64,000 nt of DNA from Acetispira formosa (nom. nud.) (GCA_023525915.1 CP026657.1:744001-808000), one strand, 5' to 3'. Positions 1 through 8,096 are shown, counted from the stretch's first letter. Program-made: numbers and translations. Notes: generated by a model not told the origin, from the sequence alone.

Positions 1-313
1 GGCCGAAGGCGGCTGCAAGGTTGTGCTGCCCTGGCAGGCCAAGGAAGCCTGCCCCCGCTGTCTCGGTCAGGGTCAGACCCTGGCCAAGATCAATAGCAAC
101 AGTTCCGTTTACCGCCCTTGTACCTGTCCCAAATGCGGCGGCCACGGCACCATCACCCGCGAAAGCAAGCTCGAAGTTTCCATCACTCCCGAAATGGTCG
201 GCCAGGGCAAAATCCGCCTCCGCAAAGCCGGTCTATATAACGCCAAAACGGCTGAACGTGGTGATTTGATTCTGAATATCAATTGGGTTGAAGATTTCCC
301 CCGTTTTAACTAA
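1..313 (+). CDS. J-domain protein, copy 1 (5' end outside window)
   Basis: C-terminal part of a short DnaJ-like protein; the reading frame enters from the left edge and ends with TAA at 311-313. It shows the two zinc-binding repeats CPRCLGQG and CPKCGGHG, then a strand-rich segment like the end of DnaJ C-terminal domain I. It is nearly identical to the same part of the copy ending at 1363, with an offset of 1050 bp, so the locus is a tandem duplication. The J domain itself lies outside the window and is inferred from the two complete copies. By family, this would be an Hsp70 co-chaperone in the cytoplasm. Confidence 0.85.
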   Translation, partial: AEGGCKVVLPWQAKEACPRCLGQGQTLAKINSNSSVYRPCTCPKCGGHGTITRESKLEVSITPEMVGQGKIRLRKAGLYNAKTAERGDLILNINWVEDFPRFN

Positions 314-359
314 ACCATTCCCATAACCTCCCTGAATACTTGTCATCGCCGCCCGGGCG

Positions 360-393
360 AAAAAAAACCACGGAACATTCCGTGGTTTTTTTT
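360..393 (+). terminator. Intrinsic terminator after J-protein copy 1
   Basis: Hairpin ACCACGGA-acat-TCCGTGGT flanked by an A run on the left and a T run on the right, 46 bp after the stop codon. The A and T runs make it symmetric. The same structure follows copies 2 and 3. Confidence 0.85.
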
Positions 394-493
394 ATGCCTT
401 TTAATGTGATTCAAAGTTCACACCACGATATTGGCATTGCTATGCAAATGTATTCACACCCATCACCCAAAGGCTCCAAATAGTATAATTGAC

Positions 494-513
494 TGATAAT
501 ACAGAGTTTATCA
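494..513. promoter_or_regulatory. Dyad, candidate activator site upstream of copy 2
   Basis: TGATAAT-N6-TTTATCA, an imperfect dyad. It starts 183 bp upstream of the -24/-12 element of copy 2. The equivalent dyad before copy 3 sits at exactly the same distance. That spacing is normal for an enhancer site bound by a sigma-54 activator. Binding is inferred. Confidence 0.45.
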
Positions 514-676
514 CAAATACTACCTAAACAGGCTCATTGTCAGGCAAACGATTGGTCTCAAATTAATCAAAAAGGCTCTATGTTTTGCTCTAATAATGTT
601 ACTTCAAATTCACATCAAAAAGGAAAACAGAAGTTCAATTATTGATCAACATATTGATAATACATGATAAATACCA

Positions 677-693
677 TTGGCATGCTGCTTGCT
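677..693 (+). promoter_or_regulatory. Sigma-54 (-24/-12) promoter of J-protein copy 2
   Basis: TTGGCATGCTGCTTGCT: GG at 679-680 and GC at 691-692 with the obligatory 10 bases between. It has one mismatch to TGGCAC-N5-TTGC. The start codon lies about 47 bp after the -12 GC, giving a 5' leader of roughly 36 nt. Confidence 0.8.
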
Positions 694-739
694 TTATAGT
701 TTGTCATCAAAAACACTTCCTGACAAAGGAGTAAAGAAC

Positions 740-1363
740 ATGAACAGCAGTATTTACAATGATCTGAATATATCCGAGGGCGCTTCCATCAACGAAATCA
801 AAGCCGCGTTCCGCAGCATGGCCAAAGCCTGCCATCCCGATTCAGCGGGCACCAACAACGCCAACGTCGAAAAATTCATCAAAGCCCAGACTGCCTATCA
901 GAAGCTCATGAAGACCGCCGTGGCCCACAACAAAGCCCGCCGCGCCGCCCAGACTGAAGCCGCTCAGGAAAATGTCGCCGCCAACTGGCGCTTCACCGAC
1001 CGCCGCGAAGCCGGTCTCGATGTCTACTACAGCCTCTCCGTCCTGCGTCCGGCCGAAGGCGGCTGCAAGGTCGTGCTGCCCTGGCAGGCCAAGGAAGCCT
1101 GCCCCCGCTGCCTCGGTCAGGGTCAGACCCTGGCCAAGATCAATAGCAACAGTTCCGTTTACCGCCCTTGTACCTGTCCCAAATGCGGCGGCCACGGCAC
1201 CATCACCCGCGAAAGCAAACTTGAAGTCTCCATCACCCCCGAAATGGTCGGCCAGGGCAAAATCCGCCTTCGCAAAGCCGGTCTCTATAACGCCAAGACG
1301 GCTGAACGTGGTGATTTGATTCTGAATATTAATTGGGTTGAAGATTTCCCCCGTTTTAACTAA
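740..1363 (+). CDS. Minimal J-domain co-chaperone with half zinc finger, copy 2
   Basis: A 207-residue protein. Residues about 1-65 form a J domain with the HPD motif (CHPDS) that stimulates Hsp70 ATPase. A charged linker follows, then a DnaJ-like substrate-binding segment from about residue 90. This carries only two CxxCxGxG-type repeats (CPRCLGQG, CPKCGGHG), enough for one zinc site, whereas DnaJ has four repeats. C-terminal domain II and the dimerisation tail of DnaJ are absent. The start is the ATG at 740, placed 8 bases after AAGGAG; an upstream in-frame ATG at 677 falls inside the sigma-54 promoter and is unlikely. The gene has its own promoter, dyad and terminator. Its client and Hsp70 partner are not visible here. 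Confidence 0.9.
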   Translation: MNSSIYNDLNISEGASINEIKAAFRSMAKACHPDSAGTNNANVEKFIKAQTAYQKLMKTAVAHNKARRAAQTEAAQENVAANWRFTDRREAGLDVYYSLSVLRPAEGGCKVVLPWQAKEACPRCLGQGQTLAKINSNSSVYRPCTCPKCGGHGTITRESKLEVSITPEMVGQGKIRLRKAGLYNAKTAERGDLILNINWVEDFPRFN

Positions 1364-1409
1364 ACCATTCCCATAACCTCCCTGAACACTTGCCATCGCC
1401 GCCCGGGCG

Positions 1410-1442
1410 AAAAAAAACCACGGAACCCTCCGTGGTTTTTTT
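1410..1442 (+). terminator. Intrinsic terminator after J-protein copy 2
   Basis: Hairpin ACCACGGA-accc-TCCGTGGT with an A run on the left and a T run on the right, in the same position as after copy 1. Confidence 0.85.
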
Positions 1443-1541
1443 ATGACTTTTGATGTGACATGAAATTTACACCGGTTTATTTTCTGGGCTGTGCAGATGT
1501 GTTCACACATATCACCCACAGCCCAAATCGTCATAACACAT

Positions 1542-1561
1542 TGATAATACGGACATTATCA
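1542..1561. promoter_or_regulatory. Perfect dyad, candidate activator site upstream of copy 3
   Basis: TGATAAT-ACGGAC-ATTATCA: perfect 7-bp arms with a 6-bp spacer, 183 bp upstream of the sigma-54 element at 1725. More TGATAAT-like half sites lie nearby (for example near 1702). This is the cleanest version of the site also seen at 494-513. Confidence 0.5.
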
Positions 1562-1724
1562 TAATTATCACGCAAACTGGATCACTGTCGGGCAAACGAT
1601 TAGTCTCAGATTAATCAAAAAAGCTCTAAGTTTGGCTCGAATAACGTTACTTCAAATGCACAGCAAGCAAGATCACAGAAGCCCAACAATCATATAACAT
1701 ATTGATAATACACAATAAATATAA

Positions 1725-1741
1725 TTGGCACATTAGTTGCT
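1725..1741 (+). promoter_or_regulatory. Sigma-54 (-24/-12) promoter of J-protein copy 3
   Basis: TTGGCACATTAGTTGCT matches the TGGCAC-N5-TTGC consensus exactly, with GG at 1727-1728 and GC at 1739-1740. The ATG of copy 3 is at 1788. Confidence 0.88.
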
Positions 1742-1787
1742 TTATAATTTTTCATCAAAAACACTTCCTGACAAAGGAGTAAAGAAC

Positions 1788-2408
1788 ATGAAAAATAGCA
1801 TTTACAATGATTTGAATATATCCGAAGGCGCCTCCATCAACGAAATCAAAGCCGCGTTCCGCAATATGGCCAAAGCCTATCATCCTGATTCAGTGGGCGC
1901 CGGCAACGCCAACGTCGAAAAATTCATCAAAGCCCAGACCGCCTACCAGAAGCTGATGAAGACTGCCATGGCGCACAACAAAGCCCGCCGCTCCGCCCAG
2001 ACCGAAACCAATGAAGAAAACCTCGCCGCCAACTGGCGTTTCGCCAGCCGCCGCGAAGTCGGCCTTGATGTATACTTCAGCCTCTCCATTCTGCGTCCGG
2101 CCGACGGTGGCTGCAAGGTCGTGCTGCCCTGGCAGGCCAAGGAAGCCTGCCCCCGCTGCCTGGGTCAGGGGCAGACCCTGGGCCGCGTATCCAGCGGCTC
2201 CATCTATCGTCCCGCCACCTGCACCAAGTGCGGCGGCCACGGCACCATTACCCGCGAAAGCAAACTTGAAGTCTCCATCACCCCAGAAATGGTCGGCCAG
2301 GGCAAAATCCGCCTCCGCAAAGCGGGCCTCTACAATGCCAAAACGGCTGAACGCGGTGATTTGATTCTTGATATCAGCTGGGTAGACAGCTTCCCCCGCC
2401 ACAACTAA
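1788..2408 (+). CDS. Minimal J-domain co-chaperone with half zinc finger, copy 3
   Basis: A 206-residue paralogue of the copy starting at 740, with the same order: J domain with HPD (YHPDS), linker, CPRCLGQG and CTKCGGHG zinc repeats, and a short C-terminal domain I ending in WVDSFPRHN. It has diverged more than copies 1 and 2 have from each other, mainly in the linker and between the zinc repeats (GRVSSGSIYRPAT). It is therefore an older duplicate that has stayed open and kept all four cysteines. The start ATG follows AAGGAG by 8 bases. It has its own sigma-54 promoter and terminator, so the copies are monocistronic. Confidence 0.9.
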   Translation: MKNSIYNDLNISEGASINEIKAAFRNMAKAYHPDSVGAGNANVEKFIKAQTAYQKLMKTAMAHNKARRSAQTETNEENLAANWRFASRREVGLDVYFSLSILRPADGGCKVVLPWQAKEACPRCLGQGQTLGRVSSGSIYRPATCTKCGGHGTITRESKLEVSITPEMVGQGKIRLRKAGLYNAKTAERGDLILDISWVDSFPRHN

Positions 2409-2454
2409 CCCCCCGGCCCCCGCCCCCTAACTTTCCATCGCCGCCCGGGCGAGC

Positions 2455-2483
2455 AAAAACCACGGAGCCCAATCCGTGGTTTT
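2455..2483 (+). terminator. Terminator-like hairpin after J-protein copy 3
   Basis: AAAACCACGGA-gcccaa-TCCGTGGTTTT, the third copy of the array terminator, here with a shorter T run. Confidence 0.7.
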
Positions 2484-2488
2484 GTGCG

Positions 2489-2600
2489 CTGGGCAGGGCC
2501 CAGACCCTACGTCTAGGTGAGTTTTTCCCGTAATAGTTGTTTCCGGCGGCCATCATCGTATTAAGAGTGCGGCCCCCGCGGCTATGGCCGTTCATGTTCC
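2489..2600. repeat. GC-rich interspersed element, copy 1
   Basis: A GGGCAGGGCCCAGACCCTAC unit is followed by about 90 bp that match 4261-4345 (shared CCCGTAATAGTT and GGCGGCCATCATCGTATTAA blocks). The minus strand of both copies reads LNTMMAA...NYYG..SPR, which may be chance or a decayed C-terminus. No function is assigned. Confidence 0.6.
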
Positions 2601-2696
2601 GCATGGGGCAGGTTTGAGGTGATATTTAGTCGGCCGCGAAGCGGCCAAGACAATAAATGCCCTAGCCGGGAAAGAGCTCAAACAGTTATGCGGCCG

Positions 2697-2870
2697 CAGT
2701 AATTCTCAAAGTAGATGGTATTTTAAAATAGCAGGTCGACCCGAGAGGGGAGACGGAGCGCCAGCGTCTGGTTTTGACGGCAAAAAAGCTGCTCGCGAAA
2801 TAAAAACCACGCTTTTTGTGTAGCTGTGAGCCGCAAGTTCAAGGGAAAAAGTTTACTTTGAGAGTTGCTG
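2697..2870. mobile_element. MITE with 9-bp target duplication, copy A
   Basis: A 174-bp non-coding element with terminal inverted repeats of about 19 bp (left CAGTAATTCTCAAAGTAGA; the right end is its near complement). It is flanked by a perfect 9-bp direct repeat ATGCGGCCG at 2688-2696 and 2871-2879. Diverged copies lie at 46054-46230 and 55271-55440. With the GC-rich element before it, this fills most of the gap between 2409 and 3133. Confidence 0.85.
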
Positions 2871-3133
2871 ATGCGGCCGATTTCGCATTGCTTTTGGGGT
2901 AGTACACTGGTATAATTCTGATTTGTCCACCACCCATCAAAAAGTGACCTGGTACAAACTTCAGCGGAAGCTTACTTAAGCCCTTCAACCATTCAATCTG
3001 GAGAGGCACACAGGGCTTCCGTTTCGCTTTTAAAAAAAATCCAGGAACGCTGTGTTTATCGCGGTGGTTGAACATGGCCGGGCGGTCACCGCCAGTTCAG
3101 AGAAGCGCCATAAGTAATGTCGGGGAGTCAGTT

Positions 3134-3850
3134 TTGAAACAAGTTGAGCAGAACGGCACAGCAAGATCAAATATCACTGCCGCAATCAAAGCCGCCTGGC
3201 CGCACACCATTCCCGTCCTGACCGGCTATCTGTTTATGGGTATGGCCTTTGGCATACTTCTTCAAAGCCAGGGCTACAATTATCTGTGGGCGGCCCTGAT
3301 GGCCGTAACCATCTATGCTGGGGCCGGGCAATTTGTGGCCGTGGGCATTCTTTCCAGCCCGTTTGCCCCATTGAGCGCTCTCTTTATCACCCTGATGGTC
3401 AATGCCAGGCATGTCTTTTACGGCTTCTCCCTCCTGGATCGCTTCAAGCCTTATGGCCGGGCCAAGGCCTATCTCATTTTCGGACTCACTGATGAAACAT
3501 TTTCCCTGTTATGCACGGCGACTCCTCCTCCCGGCATATCGCCACGCTCTTTTTACCTCAGCATCACCATTCTTGACCATATTTACTGGATCAGCGGCTG
3601 TACCCTGGGCGCACTCCTGGGTTCGAGTCTGTCGTTTGATCCCAAAGGGATTGATTTCGTTATGACGGCTCTTTTCGTGGCCATTATAGTGGAGCAGTGG
3701 AGAATGCCGCGGAATCGGATTCCGGCCTTGATCGGTTTTTTTGGCACGGCCTTGTGCCTGGTGGTGTTCGGTCCGCAGCACTTTATGCTGCCGGCCATGG
3801 CTTTGGTCGTGCTGGGTCTGACTATGGCCCGGAGACGTATGGAAGGATAA
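3134..3850 (+). CDS. azlC: AzlC-type branched-chain amino acid exporter, large subunit
   Basis: A 238-residue polytopic membrane protein of the AzlC/YgaZ family. The family motif region (IYAGAGQFVAVGIL, then LMVNARHVFYGFSLL) is present near residues 65-110. AzlC works with AzlD in the inner membrane to export branched-chain amino acids or analogues. The likely start is TTG at 3134, with GGGGAG 6 bases upstream, which gives the usual family length. An in-frame ATG at 3068 would add 22 hydrophilic residues with no good ribosome site. The azlD start lies 13 bp after the stop, so the two form an operon. Confidence 0.88.
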   Translation: MKQVEQNGTARSNITAAIKAAWPHTIPVLTGYLFMGMAFGILLQSQGYNYLWAALMAVTIYAGAGQFVAVGILSSPFAPLSALFITLMVNARHVFYGFSLLDRFKPYGRAKAYLIFGLTDETFSLLCTATPPPGISPRSFYLSITILDHIYWISGCTLGALLGSSLSFDPKGIDFVMTALFVAIIVEQWRMPRNRIPALIGFFGTALCLVVFGPQHFMLPAMALVVLGLTMARRRMEG

Positions 3851-3862
3851 TTGGGGTATTGC

Positions 3863-4192
3863 ATGACTTCAGGGCAGGCGCTTATAACGGTATTTATCAT
3901 AGCGGCGGCGACACTGGCCACCAGGGCTTTTGCCTTTTTCCTCTTCCCGGCCGGAAAACCCACTCCGCCGTATATCTCCTATCTGGGCAAAGTGCTTCCC
4001 TGCGCCACCATTGCCCTTTTGATTGTATATTGCCTCAAACACGTCAAACCACTGGAGAGTCCGCATGGCCTGCCGGAATTGATCGCAATTGTGCTGGTGG
4101 CGATAATCCAATACTTTTCCCGCAACACGCTAATAAGCATAGTGGCGGGAACAATATCCTACATGGTCCTAATCCAAGCCATCTTCATATAG
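3863..4192 (+). CDS. azlD: AzlD-type exporter, small subunit
   Basis: A 109-residue protein with three or four membrane segments, typical of AzlD/YgaH (TRAFAFFLFP near the N-terminus, a PYISYLGKVLPCAT loop, and a C-terminal hydrophobic segment). It partners AzlC, encoded immediately upstream. ATG 3863 is preferred, with GGGGT 5 bases upstream; a TTG at 3851 is possible. The TAG stop overlaps the first base of the following 23-bp tandem repeat. Confidence 0.88.
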   Translation: MTSGQALITVFIIAAATLATRAFAFFLFPAGKPTPPYISYLGKVLPCATIALLIVYCLKHVKPLESPHGLPELIAIVLVAIIQYFSRNTLISIVAGTISYMVLIQAIFI

Positions 4193-4260
4193 CCGGGCAG
4201 GGCCCGGACCCCATGCCGGGCAGAGCCCGGACCCCATGCCGGGCAAGGCCCGGACCCCAT
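4192..4260. repeat. Three 23-bp tandem repeats
   Basis: Three head-to-tail copies starting GCCGGGCA and ending GGACCCCAT, differing at one or two bases. Each unit contains the palindromic core GGGC..GCCC. A single diverged unit precedes the related element at 2489. Confidence 0.85.
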
Positions 4261-4345
4261 GTCTGGGTGAGTCCATCCCGTAATAGTTAATTTTGGCGGC
4301 CATCATCGTATTAAGAGCCGTGCCCCCTTGGCTGTGGCGTCGCAC
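4261..4345. repeat. GC-rich interspersed element, copy 2
   Basis: Matches the 2511-2600 region (shared CCCGTAATAGTT and GGCGGCCATCATCGTATTAA). It follows directly on the 23-bp tandem units, so the units and this block form one repeat family. Confidence 0.6.
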
Positions 4346-4466
4346 CCGCCGCTGAAGTTAGTTTTTTTCTTAATGCCCAGTTCTGAGGTAGCGGTAGTTC
4401 TCCTCTGAACTGGAACCCTATTTGATCGCAGGCATACACAGCAAGTTATGGGGCCCCCAAAAAAGT

Positions 4467-4494
4467 ACCGCAATTCCTTCTTAGGAATTGCGGT
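4467..4494 (-). terminator. Terminator of the chemoreceptor gene
   Basis: An 11-bp stem ACCGCAATTCC/GGAATTGCGGT with a 6-nt loop, followed on the minus strand by a run of T. A second hairpin (CCAGGGGttctACCCCTGG) lies between it and the gene end at 4558. Confidence 0.8.
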
Positions 4495-4557
4495 GGGGTC
4501 CAGGGGTTCTACCCCTGGTGGGGTGGAGGGGCAAAGCCCCCCTCTTCTCTTTTCTTT

Positions 4558-6501
4558 CTAGAAATCGAAATCGTCATCCATTGGAAGAACATTCGAGTTC
4601 GCGGAGGCAGGCAGAGCTTTGGCTGGGCTGGAGCTTTTGACCGATACCTTCGACGTGCCGCTATATGATATCGAACGGGGCGATGATGATACTTTCGAAC
4701 CACCCCCATGAACCAGGCTGTCAAGGCTATTGACGGCATCCATCAGCTGCCCGGCCTGTAAGGACAGGGAACCGGCGGCGCTGGCCGATTCCTCAGCGGA
4801 AGCGGCGTTGGACTGGGTAACCTTATCCATTTCCGTCATCGCGCTGGTAATCTGCCCAATGCCCTGGGACTGCTCTTTTGAAGCCTCACTCACTTCCGCC
4901 AGAAGTTCGGCCACCTTGGCCGAATGGCTTTGAACAGTCCTGAAGTTCTCAGCCGTCGCATTGACCATTTCCGAGCCGGAACTTATGTTGCTGATGGTTG
5001 AGGCAATGAGGTCAGCCGTGTTCTTGGCCGCGTCAGCCGACCGGATGGCCAGATTGCGAACCTCATCAGCCACAACGGCAAAACCGGCTCCGGCTTCCCC
5101 GGCCCTGGCCGCTTCAACGGCCGCGTTGAGGGCCAGAAGGTTGGTCTGGAAAGCAATTTCATCGATAGTTTTGATGATTTTACCGATTTCGTTGCCTGAA
5201 ATTGATATTTCTTCCATAGCCTTGATGACACTGCCCATGGACTGATCAGCCTTATCGACAGCCTGATTGGCCTGGCTCATCAGGGCGTTGGCCTCCACCG
5301 CGTTATCCGCGTTTCTGGCGGTCATGGACGACAGCTCCTCCAAGGCGGCGCTGGTTTCTTCCAGGCTGGCGGCGTTCTCAGTCGCGCCTTCAGCCAAGGT
5401 GTTGGAAGCGCTTGAGAGCTGGCCGGAAGCGTTATCCACTTCCTGCGCTCCATCGGAAAGGACACTTATCAGATGATTGACCGGCTTGGTTATGCTGCGG
5501 GTTATCATTACAGCCATAGTCATGCTGATGATAATGGCCACACTCAGGCCGATAAGCAAAGTCATCATAACCTGGGTGACGGCGCTGGCGGAGGATTGGG
5601 CCAAATTCAAGGTTTCATTGGCCATAGCCTCACCCAGCGAACTGGCGGTGGTCAAGGTTTCATCACGAAGAACCGCACGCTGGGCACTGGTGCTCAGGTT
5701 CTTTTGGGCGGCCTCTTTCATTTTGATGACGGCACCGCCGGCATTCATGGCGATGTTTTTCAATTCAGTTAAGGAATTTTTGTCCTGCTCCTGGGTGGTG
5801 TCGGCAATAAGCTGATCAACCAGGGTGCCTATATTGCCGCCGGCTTCCAGCGCTTTGTCAAAGTAGGCCACATCGCGCTGCTTCAAGGCTCGCTCCATAT
5901 TTAACATATATTCGCCGCCCCAATTCTCAACTTCGGAAAGAGTCACAATGCGGTTAGCCCTTCTGAGGATCACATCAGAAGAAGCGTTGGAGTCGAGCTG
6001 CTCCCGGAGCCTTTCAATTTGAGTGCTTTTATTGCTGGCGGCAGCGGCGACAAATCGGCTGTAAGCCTCATTGACTTCCTTCTCAGCGGCGGCTAATTCG
6101 GCTAAAATTCCCGGAAGAATGGTGTTGACATCAGAAAACTCTTTGTACTTTTGCTGCAACGCACGGTTCAAATCCTGCAAATGGGGAAAGGCCGAAGTGT
6201 AGCCCGTGGTTATATTATGGTTCAATAGTTTAAGTTCATCACCCACCCTGCTGGTGTAACCAGTGGCGGTCTCCCAGCTTTTAGGGTTGGCGCTGTAGTT
6301 ATAATCCATAGTGAACAATGCTTCGATCGCCACCAAGTATTGCGTATTGCTGCTGTTGGTCATACCCGGCACAACTTCTTCTTCCAAAGCGGTTGAGCCA
6401 ACCTGCACACCCCTCATTAAAAAAACAATGACCAGAGACATGGCCACGAAGATGACGCAAGCGGAGATAAACCCCAGTATGATTTTGGTTCCCAGTTTCA
6501 T
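4558..6501 (-). CDS. Methyl-accepting chemotaxis protein
   Basis: A 647-residue transducer. It has TM1 at about residues 6-30, a long helical periplasmic sensor region to about 310 with no cache motif that I recognise, and TM2 at about 312-337. A HAMP domain and a cytoplasmic signalling domain follow. The highly conserved hairpin tip is present ([19 protein letters not shown], then [12 protein letters not shown]) and would contact CheA/CheW. The C-terminus ends in an acidic DDDFDF tail, possibly a docking tail for adaptation enzymes (inference). The ATG start has AGGAGG 6 bases upstream. It is monocistronic with its own terminator; the ligand cannot be predicted. Confidence 0.95.
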   Translation of the reverse strand: MKLGTKIILGFISACVIFVAMSLVIVFLMRGVQVGSTALEEEVVPGMTNSSNTQYLVAIEALFTMDYNYSANPKSWETATGYTSRVGDELKLLNHNITTGYTSAFPHLQDLNRALQQKYKEFSDVNTILPGILAELAAAEKEVNEAYSRFVAAAASNKSTQIERLREQLDSNASSDVILRRANRIVTLSEVENWGGEYMLNMERALKQRDVAYFDKALEAGGNIGTLVDQLIADTTQEQDKNSLTELKNIAMNAGGAVIKMKEAAQKNLSTSAQRAVLRDETLTTASSLGEAMANETLNLAQSSASAVTQVMMTLLIGLSVAIIISMTMAVMITRSITKPVNHLISVLSDGAQEVDNASGQLSSASNTLAEGATENAASLEETSAALEELSSMTARNADNAVEANALMSQANQAVDKADQSMGSVIKAMEEISISGNEIGKIIKTIDEIAFQTNLLALNAAVEAARAGEAGAGFAVVADEVRNLAIRSADAAKNTADLIASTISNISSGSEMVNATAENFRTVQSHSAKVAELLAEVSEASKEQSQGIGQITSAMTEMDKVTQSNAASAEESASAAGSLSLQAGQLMDAVNSLDSLVHGGGSKVSSSPRSISYSGTSKVSVKSSSPAKALPASANSNVLPMDDDFDF

Positions 6502-6905
6502 AAATCCTCCTAAACTAAAATCCCGGAAAGGGACTGCACGACCATAAATGCCATGATAGTGTGATAGAGCATATCACAATTTCAAAAAATATACTAATTA
6601 ATATTTTATCTTGATTAGAGCTAGGAATAGAATTAACTCCCATCAAAAATTACCAGAAATTATAAATATTATGAATTGTTAAGGGAATTATTTCGTAATA
6701 AGGTATAATTAAATGCAAGATATGAATTCAAAAGTCTATCCTTTTGATCAAGTGAAAAATAACAATACAATCGCCATTCGATAGCTCTATTTCTATTATA
6801 CCAAAGTGTTATTTTTTAAACAAGTCACATTTGTTTATAAATTATAAGTATCTCATGCCTGAACCGCAAATCCACGGCTCAAGCCGGATATAATTCGGAG
6901 CCCTT
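6502..6905. other. AT-rich intergenic region
   Basis: About 400 bp of AT-rich sequence upstream of the chemoreceptor. I see no ORF, RNA gene or clear promoter in it. Confidence 0.5.
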
Positions 6906-7048
6906 AGAACTTGTTCGTAAATAAGGGATTTTGTTCCCTGGCTGGGCGCGAGTGTTTTTTAAGCGGAGTAATATACTAATATTTCAAGCATTAAAGAACC
7001 AGGAGCAACGACGCCAGGGGGCAAAATCATTATTTACGAACAAGTTCT
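6906..7048. mobile_element. 143-bp MITE, copy 1
   Basis: Perfect 18-bp terminal inverted repeats (AGAACTTGTTCGTAAATA and its complement at 7031-7048). It is nearly identical to the element at 52003-52145 and has the same length. There is no coding capacity. The right end supplies the first base of the stop triplet of the following minus-strand gene. The flanks are compatible with a 3-bp TTA duplication if the element begins at GAAC. Such elements are normally mobilised in trans by a transposase with matching ends; none is in the window. Confidence 0.88.
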
Positions 7049-7965
7049 TAATAGACCAGCAGGATGTCACCCTCACTGGCCGATAAAGCCGTGAGGCCGT
7101 AGAGCACCTGCCCGTCTTTTTCAGCCATGAACCGCTCGGCCTCATGGCCAAAAAAATCGGTGATGACGCCCAACAGCTGACCGGCCGCCACCGCTTGGCC
7201 TGGCGATACGGACGGCCGCCAAACGCCCTGCCGGGCCGATCGCAAGTAAAGGGGAAAAACTTCCCGGGGCGGCCTGGCCGGGAGTATGGGTTTCCCGGCC
7301 AAAACGCCAAGGTGCGTCAGCACATTGATGATGTCTTTCCTATAAAGATCAACCTCAGCCTCAGGACAGGCGCCGCCAATGCCGCCGCGCTTGATCAAGA
7401 GGGCGGGCAGGCCTCTTTTGGCCGCTTCAGTTATGCCGGCCCCGGCCATGCTCGACTTGATCATCAGCGGCGCATCAACCACCAAAGCGGCCTGGCGGGA
7501 GGCCTGGGTTACCTCTTCGTTTCCGGTAGCCGGATAGCACACCAAGGGGGCGGTTTCCTCGAATAAGTCAGCGGTATGTAAATCCAGGTAGAAATCGGCT
7601 GTGGATTGCAGTCCGGCTACAAATCTGGCAATTCTGGCCGCCGGACCGTCATAGGTATCGTCATAAAAGAGGCTGTTTATATTTCGTCCGTCCTTTGGCA
7701 GCACAGTGGCCCGACGCTCACGAAACCCCTCCGGATTAACCGGGTGAATCATTATCAGGCCGCCCCGGACCACAGACGGCTCCAGCCCTCCGGCCACTTC
7801 CATCAAAGCCTGTATGGCGACATATTCAGCCCCGTGAACACCGGAAACGACTAACACTACCGGGCCTTCCGCAAGGCCGCGAATGGAAGTTACAGGGAGG
7901 GCCGGAAGACCATCGATATCAATCATATCCTGGCGCTTAAGGCCCGGCGCGGGCAAAGAGATCAT
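7048..7965 (-). CDS. AstE/AspA-like (M14-type) zinc hydrolase homologue with altered active site
   Basis: 305 residues of the succinylglutamate desuccinylase/aspartoacylase family. The zinc ligands are present: H44 and E47 in GVHGAEYVA, and H130 in LDLHTAD. Two usual catalytic positions differ. Where the family has a Glu in (T/V)E(I/L)GG, this protein has K192 (LLIKRGGIGG). Where the family has DLNR, it has NINS (about 95-98). Zinc binding may therefore be kept with changed or lost amidohydrolase activity. The alignment is from memory of the family. The start has GGTGAG upstream. The stop codon lies at the edge of the 143-bp MITE. No operon partner is obvious. Confidence 0.8.
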   Translation of the reverse strand: MISLPAPGLKRQDMIDIDGLPALPVTSIRGLAEGPVVLVVSGVHGAEYVAIQALMEVAGGLEPSVVRGGLIMIHPVNPEGFRERRATVLPKDGRNINSLFYDDTYDGPAARIARFVAGLQSTADFYLDLHTADLFEETAPLVCYPATGNEEVTQASRQAALVVDAPLMIKSSMAGAGITEAAKRGLPALLIKRGGIGGACPEAEVDLYRKDIINVLTHLGVLAGKPILPARPPREVFPLYLRSARQGVWRPSVSPGQAVAAGQLLGVITDFFGHEAERFMAEKDGQVLYGLTALSASEGDILLVY

Positions 7966-8067
7966 AATAACTCACCGATATATACTGAACTTGATTCAAC
8001 AACACCTTAGACAGCTTGGCCGCACGCGGTGAAACCGCACATTTATGGCGAATTGTTCAATATACCA

Positions 8068-8096
8068 TAAAAACGGCCGAGACAAGGTCTCGGCCG
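8068..8096 (-). terminator. Terminator of the rtcB-prfH operon
   Basis: A 10-bp stem CGGCCGAGAC/GTCTCGGCCG with a 3-nt loop, followed on the minus strand by TTTTT. It lies about 75 bp downstream of prfH. Confidence 0.85.

Larger units (their letters stand above)
1..2483 (+). repeat. Tandem array of J-protein units, about 1.05 kb period
   Basis: Gene, terminator and intergenic sequence repeat together. Stops fall at 313, 1363 and 2408, and starts at 740 and 1788. The upstream blocks at about 541-615 and 1588-1660 are also recognisably the same. The array runs off the left edge, so there may be more units. Confidence 0.9.

Noticed and set aside
842..1534. Long minus-strand ORF (230 codons) across the second J-domain gene
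   Set aside because: Antisense to a gene with clear motifs and ribosome site; its protein is Gly/Ala-rich low complexity, a shadow of codon bias.
1..2483. CRISPR-like array
   Set aside because: The repeat period is about 1 kb and contains whole genes; no short repeat-spacer pattern exists anywhere in the window.
2839..3075. 78-codon minus-strand ORF before azlC
   Set aside because: It overlaps the MITE end, has no ribosome site and no recognisable domain.
4192..4260. CRISPR or origin iterons for the 23-bp tandem repeats
   Set aside because: There are no spacers between units, and no initiator gene or AT-rich unwinding region is nearby.
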